From: Setoptus koraiensis
Taxonomy: Eukaryota > Arthropoda
Reading direction: 5' to 3'
Length of the DNA: 64,000 nucleotides
Assembly: GCA_048013815.1 (NCBI GenBank)
Contig: CM106585.1
Coordinates: forward strand, 20,026,001 to 20,090,000
The notes under the pieces: generated by a model
Seen by the model: only the letters and a program-made list of their open reading frames with translations
Told to the model about the DNA's origin: nothing
Databases searched by the model: none
Shown: positions 9,249 to 21,633 of the stretch, piece after piece
Numbering within the stretch: position 1 is the first letter of the stretch
Layout: each line of letters begins with the position of its first letter
Translations under genes and position numbers: made by a program

Positions 9249-9919
9249 CCAGAGCGCCAGTGGGCAGGGGCGAATGGAGAGCAGGGCGAAAGAGCTCGCG
9301 GAGAGCGAGTCGCAACGAGACGCGCGCTCGCCAACTGACCGCTCGGCCGTCGCGGCTTCTCATTGACGGGTCGCTCGGCCGGCGGCAGTCGCTCGTCGGC
9401 CGTCGCGGCTTCTCGTTCGCGGGTCTCTCGCCAGGCTACTCATTGGCGCGTCTCGCGTCTGGCGGATTCTTCGGGCGGCTTCTTCGAGCGGCCGAAGAAG
9501 AATCGTCGGGCTTCGCTCGGCTCGGCGCTCTCGACTGGCCATTATTATTATGATTTATCGATTTATTCTCGTCGTTTCCATGCCACATTCATTGTGCGAG
9601 TGGCGAGTGGCCAGTTGTCAGTGGCCACCGACAACAAGCCCGCGATGCTCGCCCAAGTTTCATTTGCGCCGGCTGACTGTTATTATTTGATTTAGTGATT
9701 GCGCTCGCGGGCCGGCCGGCCGACGCGATATGCGATACGCTCGTCATGCCCATTGTGTCAGTTGCGCAGTGGTCAGCGAGCGCCGGACTGAATGGCCGGC
9801 GCTGGCAATTTGTCCGGCCAGTTTATATCATATCATATTATAGGCCGTCTGTTGGCTGTGGATGTGTAGCACTTGTTGAGCTCGTTATGTAAGGCACTCG
9901 AGTTGTGTGCGTTGCGTAA

Positions 9920-9989
9920 CCGGCATCACCCGGCGCAACATCAGCCGGCGCAGCATTAGCCGGCGCAGCATCACCTGGCGCAGTATCAC
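9920..9989. repeat. 15-bp minisatellite CCGGCGCAGCATCAG
   Basis: About four and a half units of a 15-bp repeat with C/T and G/A exchanges lie in tandem here. They separate the GC-rich block from a stretch with mixed simple repeats. Confidence 0.75.
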
Positions 9990-10312
9990 TGTGTTTGCGA
10001 TACTCAAACGCGAGGGGTCGCTCCGCTCGGCGAGGGATGGTCCAATCGCTGACCAGCGTAATCAGTGATTAGTCTAATCAGCAATCAGTGTAATCGGCGA
10101 ACGAGAGCGTGTGCATCGGCGCGCAGCCCAATTCTATCGCCGAAGCGCTAATTGGATCAGTTTAATTGGAACACTGGACGCCGGAGCAATGAGCATGACA
10201 AACAACACTTGTTGCCGACACAATGCGTTGCATAACTCATGTTTCAGTTGCTGATTGGTTGCGTCATTGATGTTATAGTTGCTGATTGGTGTCGCTGATT
10301 GGCGCTGTTTGA

Positions 10313-10358
10313 TTGCAGTCGCTCGATCGCAGTCGCTCGATCGCAGTCGCTCGATTGC
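10313..10358. repeat. 14-bp repeat GCAGTCGCTCGATC
   Basis: Three nearly perfect tandem units, each containing the self-complementary site CGATCG or a one-base variant. Confidence 0.75.
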
Positions 10359-10795
10359 CGTGGCAGGCCAGCGACGCCAATCAGCACCACACGGCATCGC
10401 TATCACATTACCTGTACTATTGCGCAATGGTGTGTGTGCATTGCGCAATGGCCCGAAGCGATGCTGGCCGCAAGTTATGCCCGCTTGCCACGCTTGTGCT
10501 CACCGCTTGCGTTGCGTAACTTACTTTGTTAGCGCTGTTGCGAGTTGTCAGTGGTCATATAGTTATACAATAGTAGTATAGTTATATAATGCGCATAGTT
10601 ATGTAATGCGCATAGTTATGTAATACGCACATTGATGGCAGTAGTATAAGTAATAGTGTATTAGTAGTGCGATGGTGTGATGGCGTAATAACGTCAAAAT
10701 ATAAATATAAATAGGCTGTCGGATAGGTGAATAAACGGTGCTGTGTGTCGACCGTCGCCGATCACACAGCTGATCGAGCTGTATGAATCGCATGA

Positions 10796-10853
10796 TCATA
10801 TGATGATCATATGATCATACGATCATATGATCGTATGATCGTATGATCGTATG
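10796..10853. repeat. Self-complementary ATGATCATATG array
   Basis: Overlapping GATCATATGATC and GATCGTATGATC units repeat with about 10-11 bp spacing. Each unit is close to its own reverse complement, so the whole run can fold on itself. GATC occurs at nearly every unit. Confidence 0.8.
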
Positions 10854-11182
10854 GTCAGACTGTGATCGAGTTGCCCGCTCATCAGCTGTTGTGAGCGGCC
10901 AGGCAGCGGTCAACGAGCATCGACAGGTAGTCACGACAGTGGCGACACACACACCCGATTGTTGAGAGATTGTTAAGAGTGCAGTGTTGCGTCATCGAGA
11001 TACTTGTGTCGCTCGCAGCAACAGCATCACCACCGGCAACAACAACAACAACAACAACAACAACAGCAACAACAACAGCGACAACAATGGATCGCTCGTC
11101 AAAATATTGTTCGTCTGGCCTGCAGCAGCGGCCCTGCGCACAGCTCACCTCACAGCTGACCAACGCTCTCTCACAACTGGCT
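10854..11182. other. Gene-free stretch with CAA array
   Basis: Carries a pure CAACAACAA array at about 11037-11085 and a CAGGTAG site near 10924. No gene is seen. Confidence 0.55.
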
Positions 11183-11258
11183 CACCTGAGCTCACCTGTG
11201 CTCACCTGAGATCACCTGAGATCACCTGAGCTCACCTGAGATCAGCTGAGCTCACCTG
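11183..11258. promoter_or_regulatory. Array of E-boxes at exact 10-bp spacing
   Basis: CACCTG begins at 11183, 11193, 11203, 11213, 11223, 11233 and 11253, with CAGCTG at 11243, so eight E-box-like hexamers fall on the same face of the helix. CACCTG is the core bound by Snail/ZEB-type zinc fingers and several bHLH proteins. It may be a minisatellite whose unit happens to contain the site; function is inference. Confidence 0.5.
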
Positions 11259-11285
11259 TGTGCCTCATACAGCACTGTAAAGCAG

Positions 11286-11317
<32 letters not shown>

Positions 11318-14300
11318 CTTGAATTGTTGTTGCGTAATCGCGCCAGAAGCAAGCGATCCTGTGGCAGACACATTAGAGTGGATTAGCCGGATTGAGCACT
11401 GACAATACTTGTGAGTGAGTGGCCATACAATACGCACAATATACAATAATCCCATTTGTTGGTCGCGACACTGTCTCTCTCTCTCTCCGGCCACACACTG
11501 ATAATCGTCGGCTTGACCACTCGAGTTGTCTCTGATATTCTCTCATATTTGCATCTCATCCGCTCGCCACTCGGCTCATGCCGGCCAGCCAACAGCGCCA
11601 TCCATGCAACAAGTGCTGGCTGCCCGGCGATGCCGGCCGACAATTGTCGGCCGGAATTGTGGCGCAATTTTAAAATTCGAGCCAATTGGCTAATGGAAGC
11701 GGGCGGCCCCGTTCTTGCGGCCGCATACCTACAATTGCGATTCGGCGGCGCATAATTCGCATGGGCGCATAATTCCGAGCGCATTTCCACTTTTGGCGAG
11801 CTCTTGCTTGTGCGTTCTCGACTCGAGAATATCGAGCGCTTTCTCGCCGCTCGCTCGCTCGCCCGACCGAGCGGCCGGCAGCGAAAGAGTTGCTGCCGGC
11901 CGCTCGGTTGCTGGTCCAACGGCAGCCCTCATCTTCATTGCTGTGCCGCGGCCGGAGCCGACGAAGCCGACGAAGCCAAAGAATCGCGAAGAATCGCGAA
12001 GCAGCGCACACAAGCCAACGACTCGGAGCCGCTCAAATCGGAGCCGGCTCGACTCGGAGTGGCTCGAATGGAGCCGCTTCGGTCGCGGGCTGCCCCCGCT
12101 CGAAGCGGCGACCCTCGGCAGCGGGCAGCGGACAGCAGCAACAAAGAGAACAACGAGATTTTGAATCTATATCGTTGCCGGACAAGCGCGCCAAACCAGT
12201 TAAGCGCTCTAATGGAGGCAAGCGGGCAACTCGTTTGCCGTTGTTGCAATTGCGCAACAATGGCAACTTGTGGCGAGCCCTTTAGTTTCTAGTTTTGTTG
12301 GCCGCCGGTTATAGTTTAGTTTGGCCGGTTGCGCGGATGTCGCTGTTGGCGTTGTTGTTGGCTGCTTGCGCGGTATAGTTTGGAGTGTTCAAGTGGTTGC
12401 CGTTGTTGCCGACCTGGCGTCAACAACAACAACGGCGGCAGCGACGGCAACAACGGCAACGACGGCAACAACAACGGCAACAACGACGCAACAACAAAAA
12501 CGACGGCAACAACGGCAACAACGACGCAACAACGACAGCAACAACAAAGAGCGCTCGCCATTATGATTATTATGGTCATCTTCGCCGGCATAAAGTATTG
12601 ATGTGATTGAAAATTGGACCTTGCCGGCGCCACTGGCCGCACTAATAAGTAATAGCAGCATACACTAATAAGTAATAGCAGCAGATACCAATGAGTAATA
12701 GTAGGGCACACGGTGCCGAGCGTTCGGACGGCGCCCGAGAGCGGCCAGCGTCGGTCAGTCGGCCGTTCGGACGCTCGGACGCTCGGACGCTCGGACGCTC
12801 GGACAGGTAGAGGGACGGACGCAACAATGAGCAAGACACATTAACATAATCAGATTGGTCATTTAATGAGCATTTTTCAAACGAGAGACCGGTCGCCACG
12901 GTTAGGCCGGCGCGGCTGGCATGCCAGTCGCGCAAATTGGCCCTCTTTGGCTCTTTGGCTCTGTCGCTGTCGCGCTCTCTCGTTATTTCGAGTGGCCAGT
13001 TTACCTGGGCCGCTCGCCCGAGCGTCCGCCGGCGCGGCTCACCTGAGCCGATGCCCGGTCGGCCGCGGCTCAGCTGATGGTGCCACTCCGCTCACTGACA
13101 ATATGCCCCTTGCGTCGCGCTCTTGCGTAACTCGCATACCGTGCGGATATGATTGACCGCTCTCCGCTTTCTGCTCTCTGCTGTCGCTGCGCCACCGCTC
13201 TGGCGCTCTCCGGCGCTCGCTGCCGGTCGCCGCGCTACGGGTCTGCGCCATCCGCCGGGTATGCGCCGTCGGCCGGGTATGCGCCGTCCGACGCGACGGG
13301 CCGGCAGCAACGGCACAAATGGCAACAACGGCAACAACGGCAACAGCGGCAACGACGGCGGCAGCGCAACAATGAGCACACAACCCGGCCAATGATTATC
13401 ATCGCGAGCGGCCATGAGAGTGGACAGAGAGCCGCTGAGAGAGAGACAGACCGATCTAGTCTAGTCACACACTTTTCGTTGCGTAATCGCGGCGGGCAGA
13501 GTGGCGCTCGGCGCGACGGGCCGGGCCGACAAATTGAGGAAGCGCCGACTCGGCGCGCTCGGTCGCTCGCCGAAGGTCTCCTCATTCTAATTTATATATT
13601 CTATTAGAGAGAAAACAATTCAATTTATTAGACCAATTAGACGGTACCGGCCCGGCGCAAGTGACGGCCCGGCGCAAATGACGGCCCGACGCAAGTGACG
13701 GCCGCGCCGGCCGCGACCGTCGCAAATGCCATTGTGGTCGTTTGTCAGTTGTGTCCATTGTGACGCTCACACACTCGCACTGTGTGCTCTTTATCTGGCC
13801 GCCATCTTGTAATTGTTTCAAATTGATTGAATTAGTACACACTCTGTCGGCTGGCCCACAATTTGCGTCGCAATTGGAATCGCATGTCCACTCAAACTTG
13901 GCTGATTGCGCAATGTTGCGCTGTTGCGCAATGTTGCGCTCGGGCCGGCCCGAAGACCACGTTACGCACACACTCACTGCACATCGCATACACAACCGGC
14001 CAAGACGGCGCTAAACAGCAGCATTAGCAGCGCAAACACACCGTTGCGTCACACAGGTGAGTGGTCAGCAGCACAGGCAATCGCGAAACGCGGACAGGTA
14101 AGGCTCAGGTGAGCGACAGGTAAGCGACAGGTACGGCACCGGCCAGCGCCACGCACTCACTGGACAGCGTCTCACTGGACAGTGTCTCACTGGACAGTGT
14201 CCGTGCGCTGGCTGCGGCCGCCGACGGGCCAGTGGGCACTGTCCAGCGCGGCCGATGGACACAGTTCGGCACGGCCAATGGACACTGTCCGGCACTGTTG

Positions 14301-15816
14301 AGCAACCGGTGACGAGAACGCAGCGACAGACGGTAAATAATTTGGCGCAAGTTCTCACATGCGCTCGACGCGCAATTGCACGCCAGTTGGCACTTGCGGC
14401 CGTGAGTTTGCGCGGCGCAGCCGCGCCCGAGCCGCGCCGAGTGCCGCGTCGGGTGACCTTCGCCGCTTCGACCGACCGCCTTCCCGCGAGCACCGTCCAC
14501 TGATCGCCGTCCACTGATCGCTGCCCACCGATCACTGCCCACTCATCACTGTCCACGCGGCGCTCTGGCCACCGTCCGAGCGGTCCGCCGGCCGGCCCGC
14601 CGACTCCCGGCCGGAAGGCCGGAGGTGGGCAGAGCGGGCAGCGGACTCCGCGGCCGGCGGGCAGAGAGCGCGAGCGTAATTAGGCAGGCAACCAATTGGA
14701 CGGTCCAGTTTCGCCAGCCAGTGGCGCGTCCGAGCAACAAGCTGGCCCCCTCGCGGTCGCTCAATGAGCGCTCATTAACTGGCCGGCCTGTCGCTGGGCA
14801 GCGAACGACATAGCAAAGATATGACATAATCTGACATGTGACCGTCGCTTCGCTTGCCTTCACTTTGCGATGATTAAAAATTATGTCGGCCGTTGGGGCT
14901 CCTTCGTCACACGGGCGCGCCGTGAGCGAGCGCAACGACACCGCGGCTCATGTCGCTCGCCGGCCGCCAATGGAGGCAAGGTCAGCGCGTCGCGGCTCAA
15001 GGCCGCCGCGTGCGAACGCACGGGGGGCCGCCGCCTATCAATTAGAGCACTCGGTCTCGCTCTGGCCGCCCTAATCCTGCCCCCATCATGCCGCGTTATA
15101 TCATGACTCGTTACGTCATGACTCGTTATATGTGTGCCGCTCTGACAGCGTGTATGTTACCGGCCCGGCCGGGGGCGCCGCCTCCGTTGGCGCGGCGCGT
15201 TGCGCCTCGCGTGACCGGGCGCGCTCGAACCGAACGCGGACCGAGCCCGGCCAAGCGCGATCCGGCGCAACCGGGCCGGCCGCGCGCTGCCCGATTATTT
15301 CACTCGCCTCGCTGTCTCGTCGAGTTCGCGTCGCGTCGAGTTCGCGTCTCGTCGTTCGCCATCGTCGGGCGTCGGCACGATTTTTGCACGTAGCACGCGC
15401 AAACACGGACACGGCCATTCTCGCCAGCGCTGTCACGTGTTCTGGCGCGCACTTTCAAGTTGAAAGTTGCAAGTTGAAAGTTTCAATTAGAAAGTTTCAA
15501 CGAAAGCGGGCGAGCCGGCGGGTGAGGCCCGCTGCAAATTTGTCCAATCGCACATTGTAATATCTCACCCGATACCGAGCTCGGTGGGCGCGCGCCTGTG
15601 GCACGCGCAGGGGGCAGAGAAAGAGGCGCCAGTTTCAAAGTTTCGCGAGCGACAAAATTCGAGGCTGCGCGAGCGACGAAATTCGAAGCCGCGCGAGTGA
15701 CCAAGATCAATTCTGTGGGAGAATGTCGCCCGTTCCGAGCGCTCGATGGGAGGCGGCTCGTTGCGGCCAGTTGCGGCTGAGGGGCCAGCCGCACGCGGCG
15801 ACGCGCTGGTGACTCA
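11259..15816. other. Gene-free GC-rich domain with simple repeats
   Basis: Includes a GT run at 11285-11318, CAACGG arrays at 12418-12560 and 13315-13365, a GCTCGGAC array at 12764-12804, a CGGGTATGCGCCGTC repeat near 13250-13300 and a TCACTGGACAG repeat at 14158-14202. CAGGTA/CAGGTG sites cluster near 14054-14135, and a GAAAGTTTCAA cluster lies near 15450-15505. The many open frames overlap on both strands, follow repeat periodicity and show no recognisable domain. Confidence 0.55.
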
Positions 15817-15860
15817 CAGGTGAGCTGGTGACTCACAGGTGAGCTGGTGACTTACAGGTG
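15817..15860. promoter_or_regulatory. CAGGTGAGCTGG array, 19-bp period
   Basis: CAGGTG starts at 15817, 15836 and 15855, exactly 19 bp apart. Each copy reads CAGGTGAG, which is both an E-box and a consensus 5' splice site (CAG|GTGAG). Which reading matters, if any, cannot be told from sequence. Confidence 0.4.
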
Positions 15861-16741
15861 AGCTGGCGAGTGTTGCGCAACGACCTGTGATGTGTCGGCC
15901 GTTGGCAGCCCGAGCACGATATGGCAATTGACGGACGGCGTCTCGCACATTGCGAGCGCTCCATTTGAGAGCGACTCGCCGAGAGCTGGTGTGGCCCGCT
16001 GTCGATAGGGCGCGTCAATGAGCCGAGCGACGGGCGGTCTTGGCAAACCATTGAGTGAGCGTCAGATGCGCATGCTGTGGCCGTATGCATATCGCTTCGT
16101 GTTACACTTGTTGCAAGCGGACTGTTTATGGGCAGCATAGGTGTTACTATTAGCACACTGTTACATAACGAGTCGCACCTGATTCACCTGTCCATTGTGG
16201 CGAGCGATCGCACATTAAATGATGGTGCCAAATCGCTGTAGCAAATAGTGCAAATAGTGACGTAATGGCGCCACAAGCGCCCGTCGTCGCGTCGATGCTG
16301 GCCGCAGAATCGTTCGCTCCAACGATCAAATGGCCGAGTGGTCAAACGGCCAAATGGCGCGTGATTCGTTGATTTGATAACTGCCGGCGACCGCCAGCGG
16401 CCGGCGATCGGCAGCGGCCGGCGACCGGCAACAATGCCCCACCGACAACGCTCACCCAGCGCTGTCACGGACGGCGGCCACTGACGGCCGCACCGACACT
16501 GACCAATAGCTAACAGGGCGCAACAGGTTGACGGCGTCACACGATCTACCTGTTGCCGCGGCGCGCCGCATGCAGCGCCGGACATAGCGCCCCTGGCGCA
16601 GTCGTGTTGCGCTCGGCCAAACTGTTGCCACAGTTTGTTGGCGTCTCGCCAGCGCATATATCACACTCTTACGCAATACATTATATAACAAATGTTGTGT
16701 GTTATGTAACGTGAGCGCAATATTAACAGTGCAAGGCCTAT
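15861..16741. other. Gene-free stretch
   Basis: GC-rich, with CGGCCGGCGA repeats near 16395-16430. No RNA gene or protein domain is recognised. Confidence 0.5.
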
Positions 16742-16831
16742 ATGCATTGCGATATGTATCACGATATGCATTGCGATATGCATTGCGATATGTATCGCGA
16801 TATGCAGTGCGATATGTATCGCGATGTGTAT
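16742..16831. repeat. 12-bp array built on GCGATATG
   Basis: Seven tandem 12-bp units alternate between ATGCATTGCGAT and ATGTATCGCGAT with single-base changes. The two unit types are not randomly mixed but follow each other in a near-regular order. Confidence 0.8.
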
Positions 16832-17361
16832 TGCAGCGCACGACGCGTGAATTTCAACGCTGGAAACAAAATCAAAGCACCACTGACACTTGTCCGTCAG
16901 CTGACTGACCACACAGGCCAACGAAGCCTGTAAGTAGATCAGCTGGGCTTGCGATCGCTCGCTGGCGCGCACTGACACTGTCGGCCCGCAATTTGCATAT
17001 GCAAATTAGCACCGCATTAGCTCATGCCGCATATTATTGCGTAATACACATTACAACATATTAGGTGCATATATCATTGCGCATTTTATATTGTGTGCCG
17101 AGTGTGTGTGTGTGTGTGTGTGTGCGAGAGCATCACCGAGGCGTGATGCTTCGAACCGAATGCCTCGGCGTCCCAGCGTCTCAATGCCTCAGCGTCTCAA
17201 CGTCCGAATGTCTCAACATCTCAGCGTCAGAATGTCTGAATGGCCGAATGGTAATTGACTGGACTAAATATTCGGCTGAGTGTCGGCCATTTATTGGCCC
17301 GTTCGGCCGTCGGTTTGGCGGGCGCGAACCTGCGCCGGCATCGGCCCAAGTTGGCAGAAAT
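16832..17361. other. Gene-free stretch with GT run and CTCAACGTC repeats
   Basis: Holds a GT run at 17102-17124 and a 9-10 bp CGTCTCAATGC-like array at about 17165-17250. Confidence 0.55.
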
Positions 17362-17407
17362 CAGCTGATGCTGGCCGGAGTCAGCTGATGCTGGCCGAAA
17401 TCAGCTG
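17362..17407. promoter_or_regulatory. CAGCTG array at exact 20-bp spacing
   Basis: CAGCTG begins at 17362, 17382 and 17402, two helical turns apart, within a unit resembling TCAGCTGATGCTGGCCGAAA. It is followed by a run of TATCGGCCGA repeats to about 17510. CAGCTG is a classical bHLH core; binding here is inference. Confidence 0.4.
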
Positions 17408-20400
17408 ATGTTGGCTGATATCGGCCGAAATCGGCCGATATCAGGCGACCACCTAATATCAGCCGATAGTCGGGCAGGCCAATATCGGCCTGATATCGGC
17501 CAGATATCGGCGCAGTCGAACGAATGAATCATGAATGAATTGCGTCGGATCGCGGAATTGATTGGTCGGAATCAATTCATCGAATCGAATTCAATTCAGC
17601 TTTCGATGTGAATCGATCGCGACCGGCGATTAAAACAATGTACAAACATCAGCATTTATTGGGCTGCCCAACAAGCCCAACAAGCCCGACAAGCCCGACA
17701 AGCCCAATGGGTCGGCTTGTATCGGCCCGACAACAATATAAACGATAATAATGCCTCACAATATCCGCCGTTGACTGTTTGTGGCATCGCTTCGACGGGC
17801 CATCTATAATAGATAAATAACTAATAACTATAATAGATAAATAGCAGTAGTTAAGCGTATTATAGTGACGGGCTCGGTCGAATTGCAGCGACTTTTGCCG
17901 GGCGGCCGCGACGCGAGGGCAACAAGTGCAGCGACGCTGCCTAGTGATGATTTAATCACTATTTAATTTAACGACCCGAGCGACCCGAGCGGCTCACAGC
18001 GATGAGCGGCCGAGTGAGCCGCTTATCCCGGCCGGCCGGCGCTTGCGATCGCCCGCACAGTTGGTGGGCTCTCGTTGGCCGTTGGCCGGCGGGCCAGTTA
18101 CACATTCGAATTACACATCTGAATTACACATCTGAATTACACATTTGAATGATATTAAAACAACACTTAGCCAACAACAACCGCGCCAGCGGCAGCCCGA
18201 CACCGAGCTCGCTCACAACAAGCCGGCGACGCGGTTTAATTGTTGCCGCCGTTCAACTGTATCACGGCTCGGCTCGGACGGCCGCTCGACGCTCACCTGA
18301 ATCCTCGCACGGCCGCCAGGTGAGCCGCTCAGGTGAATCGTGGACGCTCGGGTGTTCGCTCAGGTGACCGACGCGGCTAATACGATAGACGATGCCAACA
18401 ATGCGCCGGCGACACAACAAAGAATCGTTCTGTATATATGATATATATTGCGGCGTTCGTGTCGGCCGACGGCGGCCATAAACTATCTCACACACGAATA
18501 TCAAATCAAGCGCCGGACTTAATTAACGACTGGCAACTTGTTGCTCGCATTGTTCTCTAGCCGGCCCGAGCCACGTTTATCCACGAGTTTATCCGCTGGA
18601 ATGTGCGCCGCTACCGGCGCTCAGGCCGCCGACTAACCGCCGGCCGGCCGGCCGGCCGAAAGTCGCTGCAATGGCGGCCTGAGCGCCGCAGGAATTTGAA
18701 TGAATTTTAATGAATTGCGCGCCTGATCCTAATTGACCCGAGCGGCCCGGCGAGCGCAGGCGGACCGCGTCGGGAGCGACCACTGGCCGAGACAGCTCAA
18801 TTACGCACATTGGCACACATACGCACAGTGACAGGCACACTGCGCCGAGCAGCGACACGCAGATCAACTGAAATTGTTGCTGAAATTGTTGTCACAACAA
18901 TTGTGCTCCTCGGACAGGTGCCCTGCTCGCCGCGCCCGGATCTGTCACCCGGCCCGCGCACCCGTCCGCCCAGCGAGCGCCGCCGAGGCGCGCCCGACCC
19001 GTGCCCGGTGCTGTGGCCCCGGCTGCGGGCAGCGTCTCGCCGACGGTCCGACTCTCGAGCCGCTTCCGGTTTCGGACGGGTTGCATCCGGTGTGTGCAGA
19101 TTGTGCCCCCGTTTGCCCGTGTGACTCACAATCTATGAGCACGCAAATTGTTGAGCGCATCTGCACGCTGCTCGCGCAAGTTCATCCCGTCATCGGGTCT
19201 GTCGTCGGCCCGAGAATCTCGGCCAGCGGTTTGTTGTGGCCGCTTTATCAGGGCCCGCTGGTTCGAAATTAGAACGAGACACTAGATGCGCTCAACGGGC
19301 GGGTGCGGCGGTTTGCGTCGGGCGCACTAGCAATCAAACTAATGCAACATCGACGGGACACAGGTAATGGCAGCATCGCGTCGCGGCACCAGTTTCTCTT
19401 GTCGTGCTCGCGACCGTTATCTGTTTGCCGGCCGGCCGGCCGGCGCTTTTCACCTGCGCGCCCCGCGTTGCAACTGCCAGTGCCACCGGACACGCCGCTC
19501 GGCCGTTCGGTCGTTCGGTCTTTTGGCCGAACGGAGGCGAACCGGCCAAACTGGCCGCTAGCCGGCCAAGCGACTGACCCGAGCACCAGCAAAGAGCGGC
19601 CCGAGCACCTGCAATAAGCGGCCCGTGCGACCAGCGAGGAGCGACTTGTGCGCGCCCCGCAAACGAGAGCGCGGCCCAGTTGAGGAAATGGGGCCGTCAG
19701 TCGGGCCTCGGGCCGCCGCCCGCTGCCGGTGGCTGCGAGCGGCCACTTGTGGCCGGCAACCTGCGCGCCGACGCACGCCGACGCACGCCGAAGGAGCCAG
19801 AGCCGATCGAGTGGCCGACTTGATGCGCACGGGATGGCCGCTCGATGCGCCCAAGTCGCCGGATGCGCACAAGTTGCCGTCACAAGTGAGCGCCCATTTT
19901 TCACCTGCGCCCCTCGCTGTTGATTATTATGTGCGCTCCCGTTGGGCCGGCTCGGCCCGCTGTCTGGCGCGTCGTCCCGCAGAGGGCACTGGAACGGCCG
20001 CACGAGAGGCCGGCGAAGTGGCCGCGCGAGAGGCTAAAGCAGCGGCCGCAACGAGGGCACCCGAGCAGCCGTTTCGCGGCGCCCGTTCCGGCGTCGCGCA
20101 ACAATTGCGACCGGATGGCCGGCGAGCCGACGAGATGCCGGCAGAAGCCGGGGCAAGCGACGAGCCGAGAAGCCGAGAAGCCAAGCAAAGAAGCCGCGAG
20201 AAGCGAGCGACTTAATTGAGCGGGCCTAATGGCGCGGCCGGCGAAGACAATGGTGGCGACCATCACGGCCGCAAGCCGAGCAAGGTGAGCAAAGTGAGCG
20301 AAATGAGCGAAGTGAGCGAAATGGCGAGTCCGCGCCGGCCAAAGTCCGATTCGCGGTCCGAGAATCTCGGAGCTTCGGGTTGGCAGTTTAGCGCCGCAGT

Positions 20401-21633
20401 TCGGCCAAACTGCCACTTGATTGACATTGTTCGGCCGGGCCGGCGAGCGGCGGCCAAATGCGTGACCGTCATGCGCTCCGCTGGCCGTGCGAGCGAGCGC
20501 ATAGTCGCAGTTCATAGCATCGCATAATCGGACGGCGCTCGCCGGGCGCGGATAATGAATATTTAATTAATAATTAAGATCAATTGTTGCTGTTATATTT
20601 ACCTTCGGCGCGCCGCAAAGCCCGAGTGGGCCAGCAAAGGTAAACATGAGGCAAATATAAGGTAAATCTGAGCCGATTCGATGTGGCCGCTCGCTACTGT
20701 CAGTGGCTACTGGCCGCGGCACTTGTCGCGCTTTTGCATGCACAGTGCATTTGGGCCGATTTGGCGCGCATTCGGGCCGATTTTCGGCCTGACTCGGGCC
20801 GGCCGATTTGAGCGATTTGAGCGCATCGAACGACCGTTGAGAATCGCATTACCGCCGGCGCTCAGGCGCCGGCGACGAGCTGGCCGCTCGAAGCGCAATA
20901 TTCGGCCGATTTCGGCCGATCGAGTGCGAGGGCGGCCGCTCGGCCGACGCGAAGCGTATCGCCGATTGCGTAACCAGAGTGCACACTCTGTCACGGGCCA
21001 GTCTGTGGCGTTTGCGGCGCCGACGGTCAGCCGACGGCCAGTCGATGCTCAGCCGACGGCCAGCTGATGCGCTCACCTGTTGCCGGCGCATTCGCAGTCT
21101 GCGAATTGCGGAGACGCTCGCCGGCGCATTCGCGGAGACGCTCGCCGGCCAGCGCCGGCAACGACGCAATGATTTGGGCCGAGATTTGTGGCGCGAAACG
21201 CAGCAGTCGACGAGCGGCGCTCGTCGAGCGAGTTGCTCGGCAAGTAAGTGCGCATTTAGGCGTGAATTTCGTCTGGGCGAACGGGCCGACTGCGGCCGTT
21301 TTGTTGTCGGTTTCGCGGCCGTTTTGTCGCGGTTTCGGCGCCGTTTCGCTGTCGGTTTTGCTGCCGTTTTGCCGTCGGTTTTGCTGCCGTTTTGTCGTCG
21401 GTTTTGTCGCGGCCGCTTCGCTGCCCGATCGGCGGCTGTGGGCGCCGCTACAATTATGCGCGCGAAATAATGCAACCGGCGGTCGGGTGTCACCTGGCCG
21501 GTCGGTCACAGTTGGCGGGCGGCCGGCAAGCGACAAACAACAATCGCCGAGCTAGTCTAATTATTCACTGTCACAATTGGCTTTGTGTTTCCTAATTGTG
21601 GCGCACGGCTAAGCTAATTAGCCGAGCGACTCT
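17408..21633. other. Gene-free GGCC-rich domain
   Basis: Notable contents: GGCCGATATC repeats (17420-17510), an ACAAGCCCG repeat (17665-17705), a 13-bp TACACATCTGAAT repeat (18099-18150), pure CCGGCCGG runs (near 18640 and 19430), an AAGTGAGCGAAATGAGCG array (20285-20330), and a GCCGTTTTG / GTCGGTTTTG array (21290-21415). The CpG and GGCC content is far above that of the 44-60 kb part. No exon can be supported. Confidence 0.55.

Noticed and set aside
18810-19272. Overlapping GC-rich frames on both strands
   Set aside because: Stop codons are rare simply because of high GC content; no domain, codon bias or splice sites support a gene.
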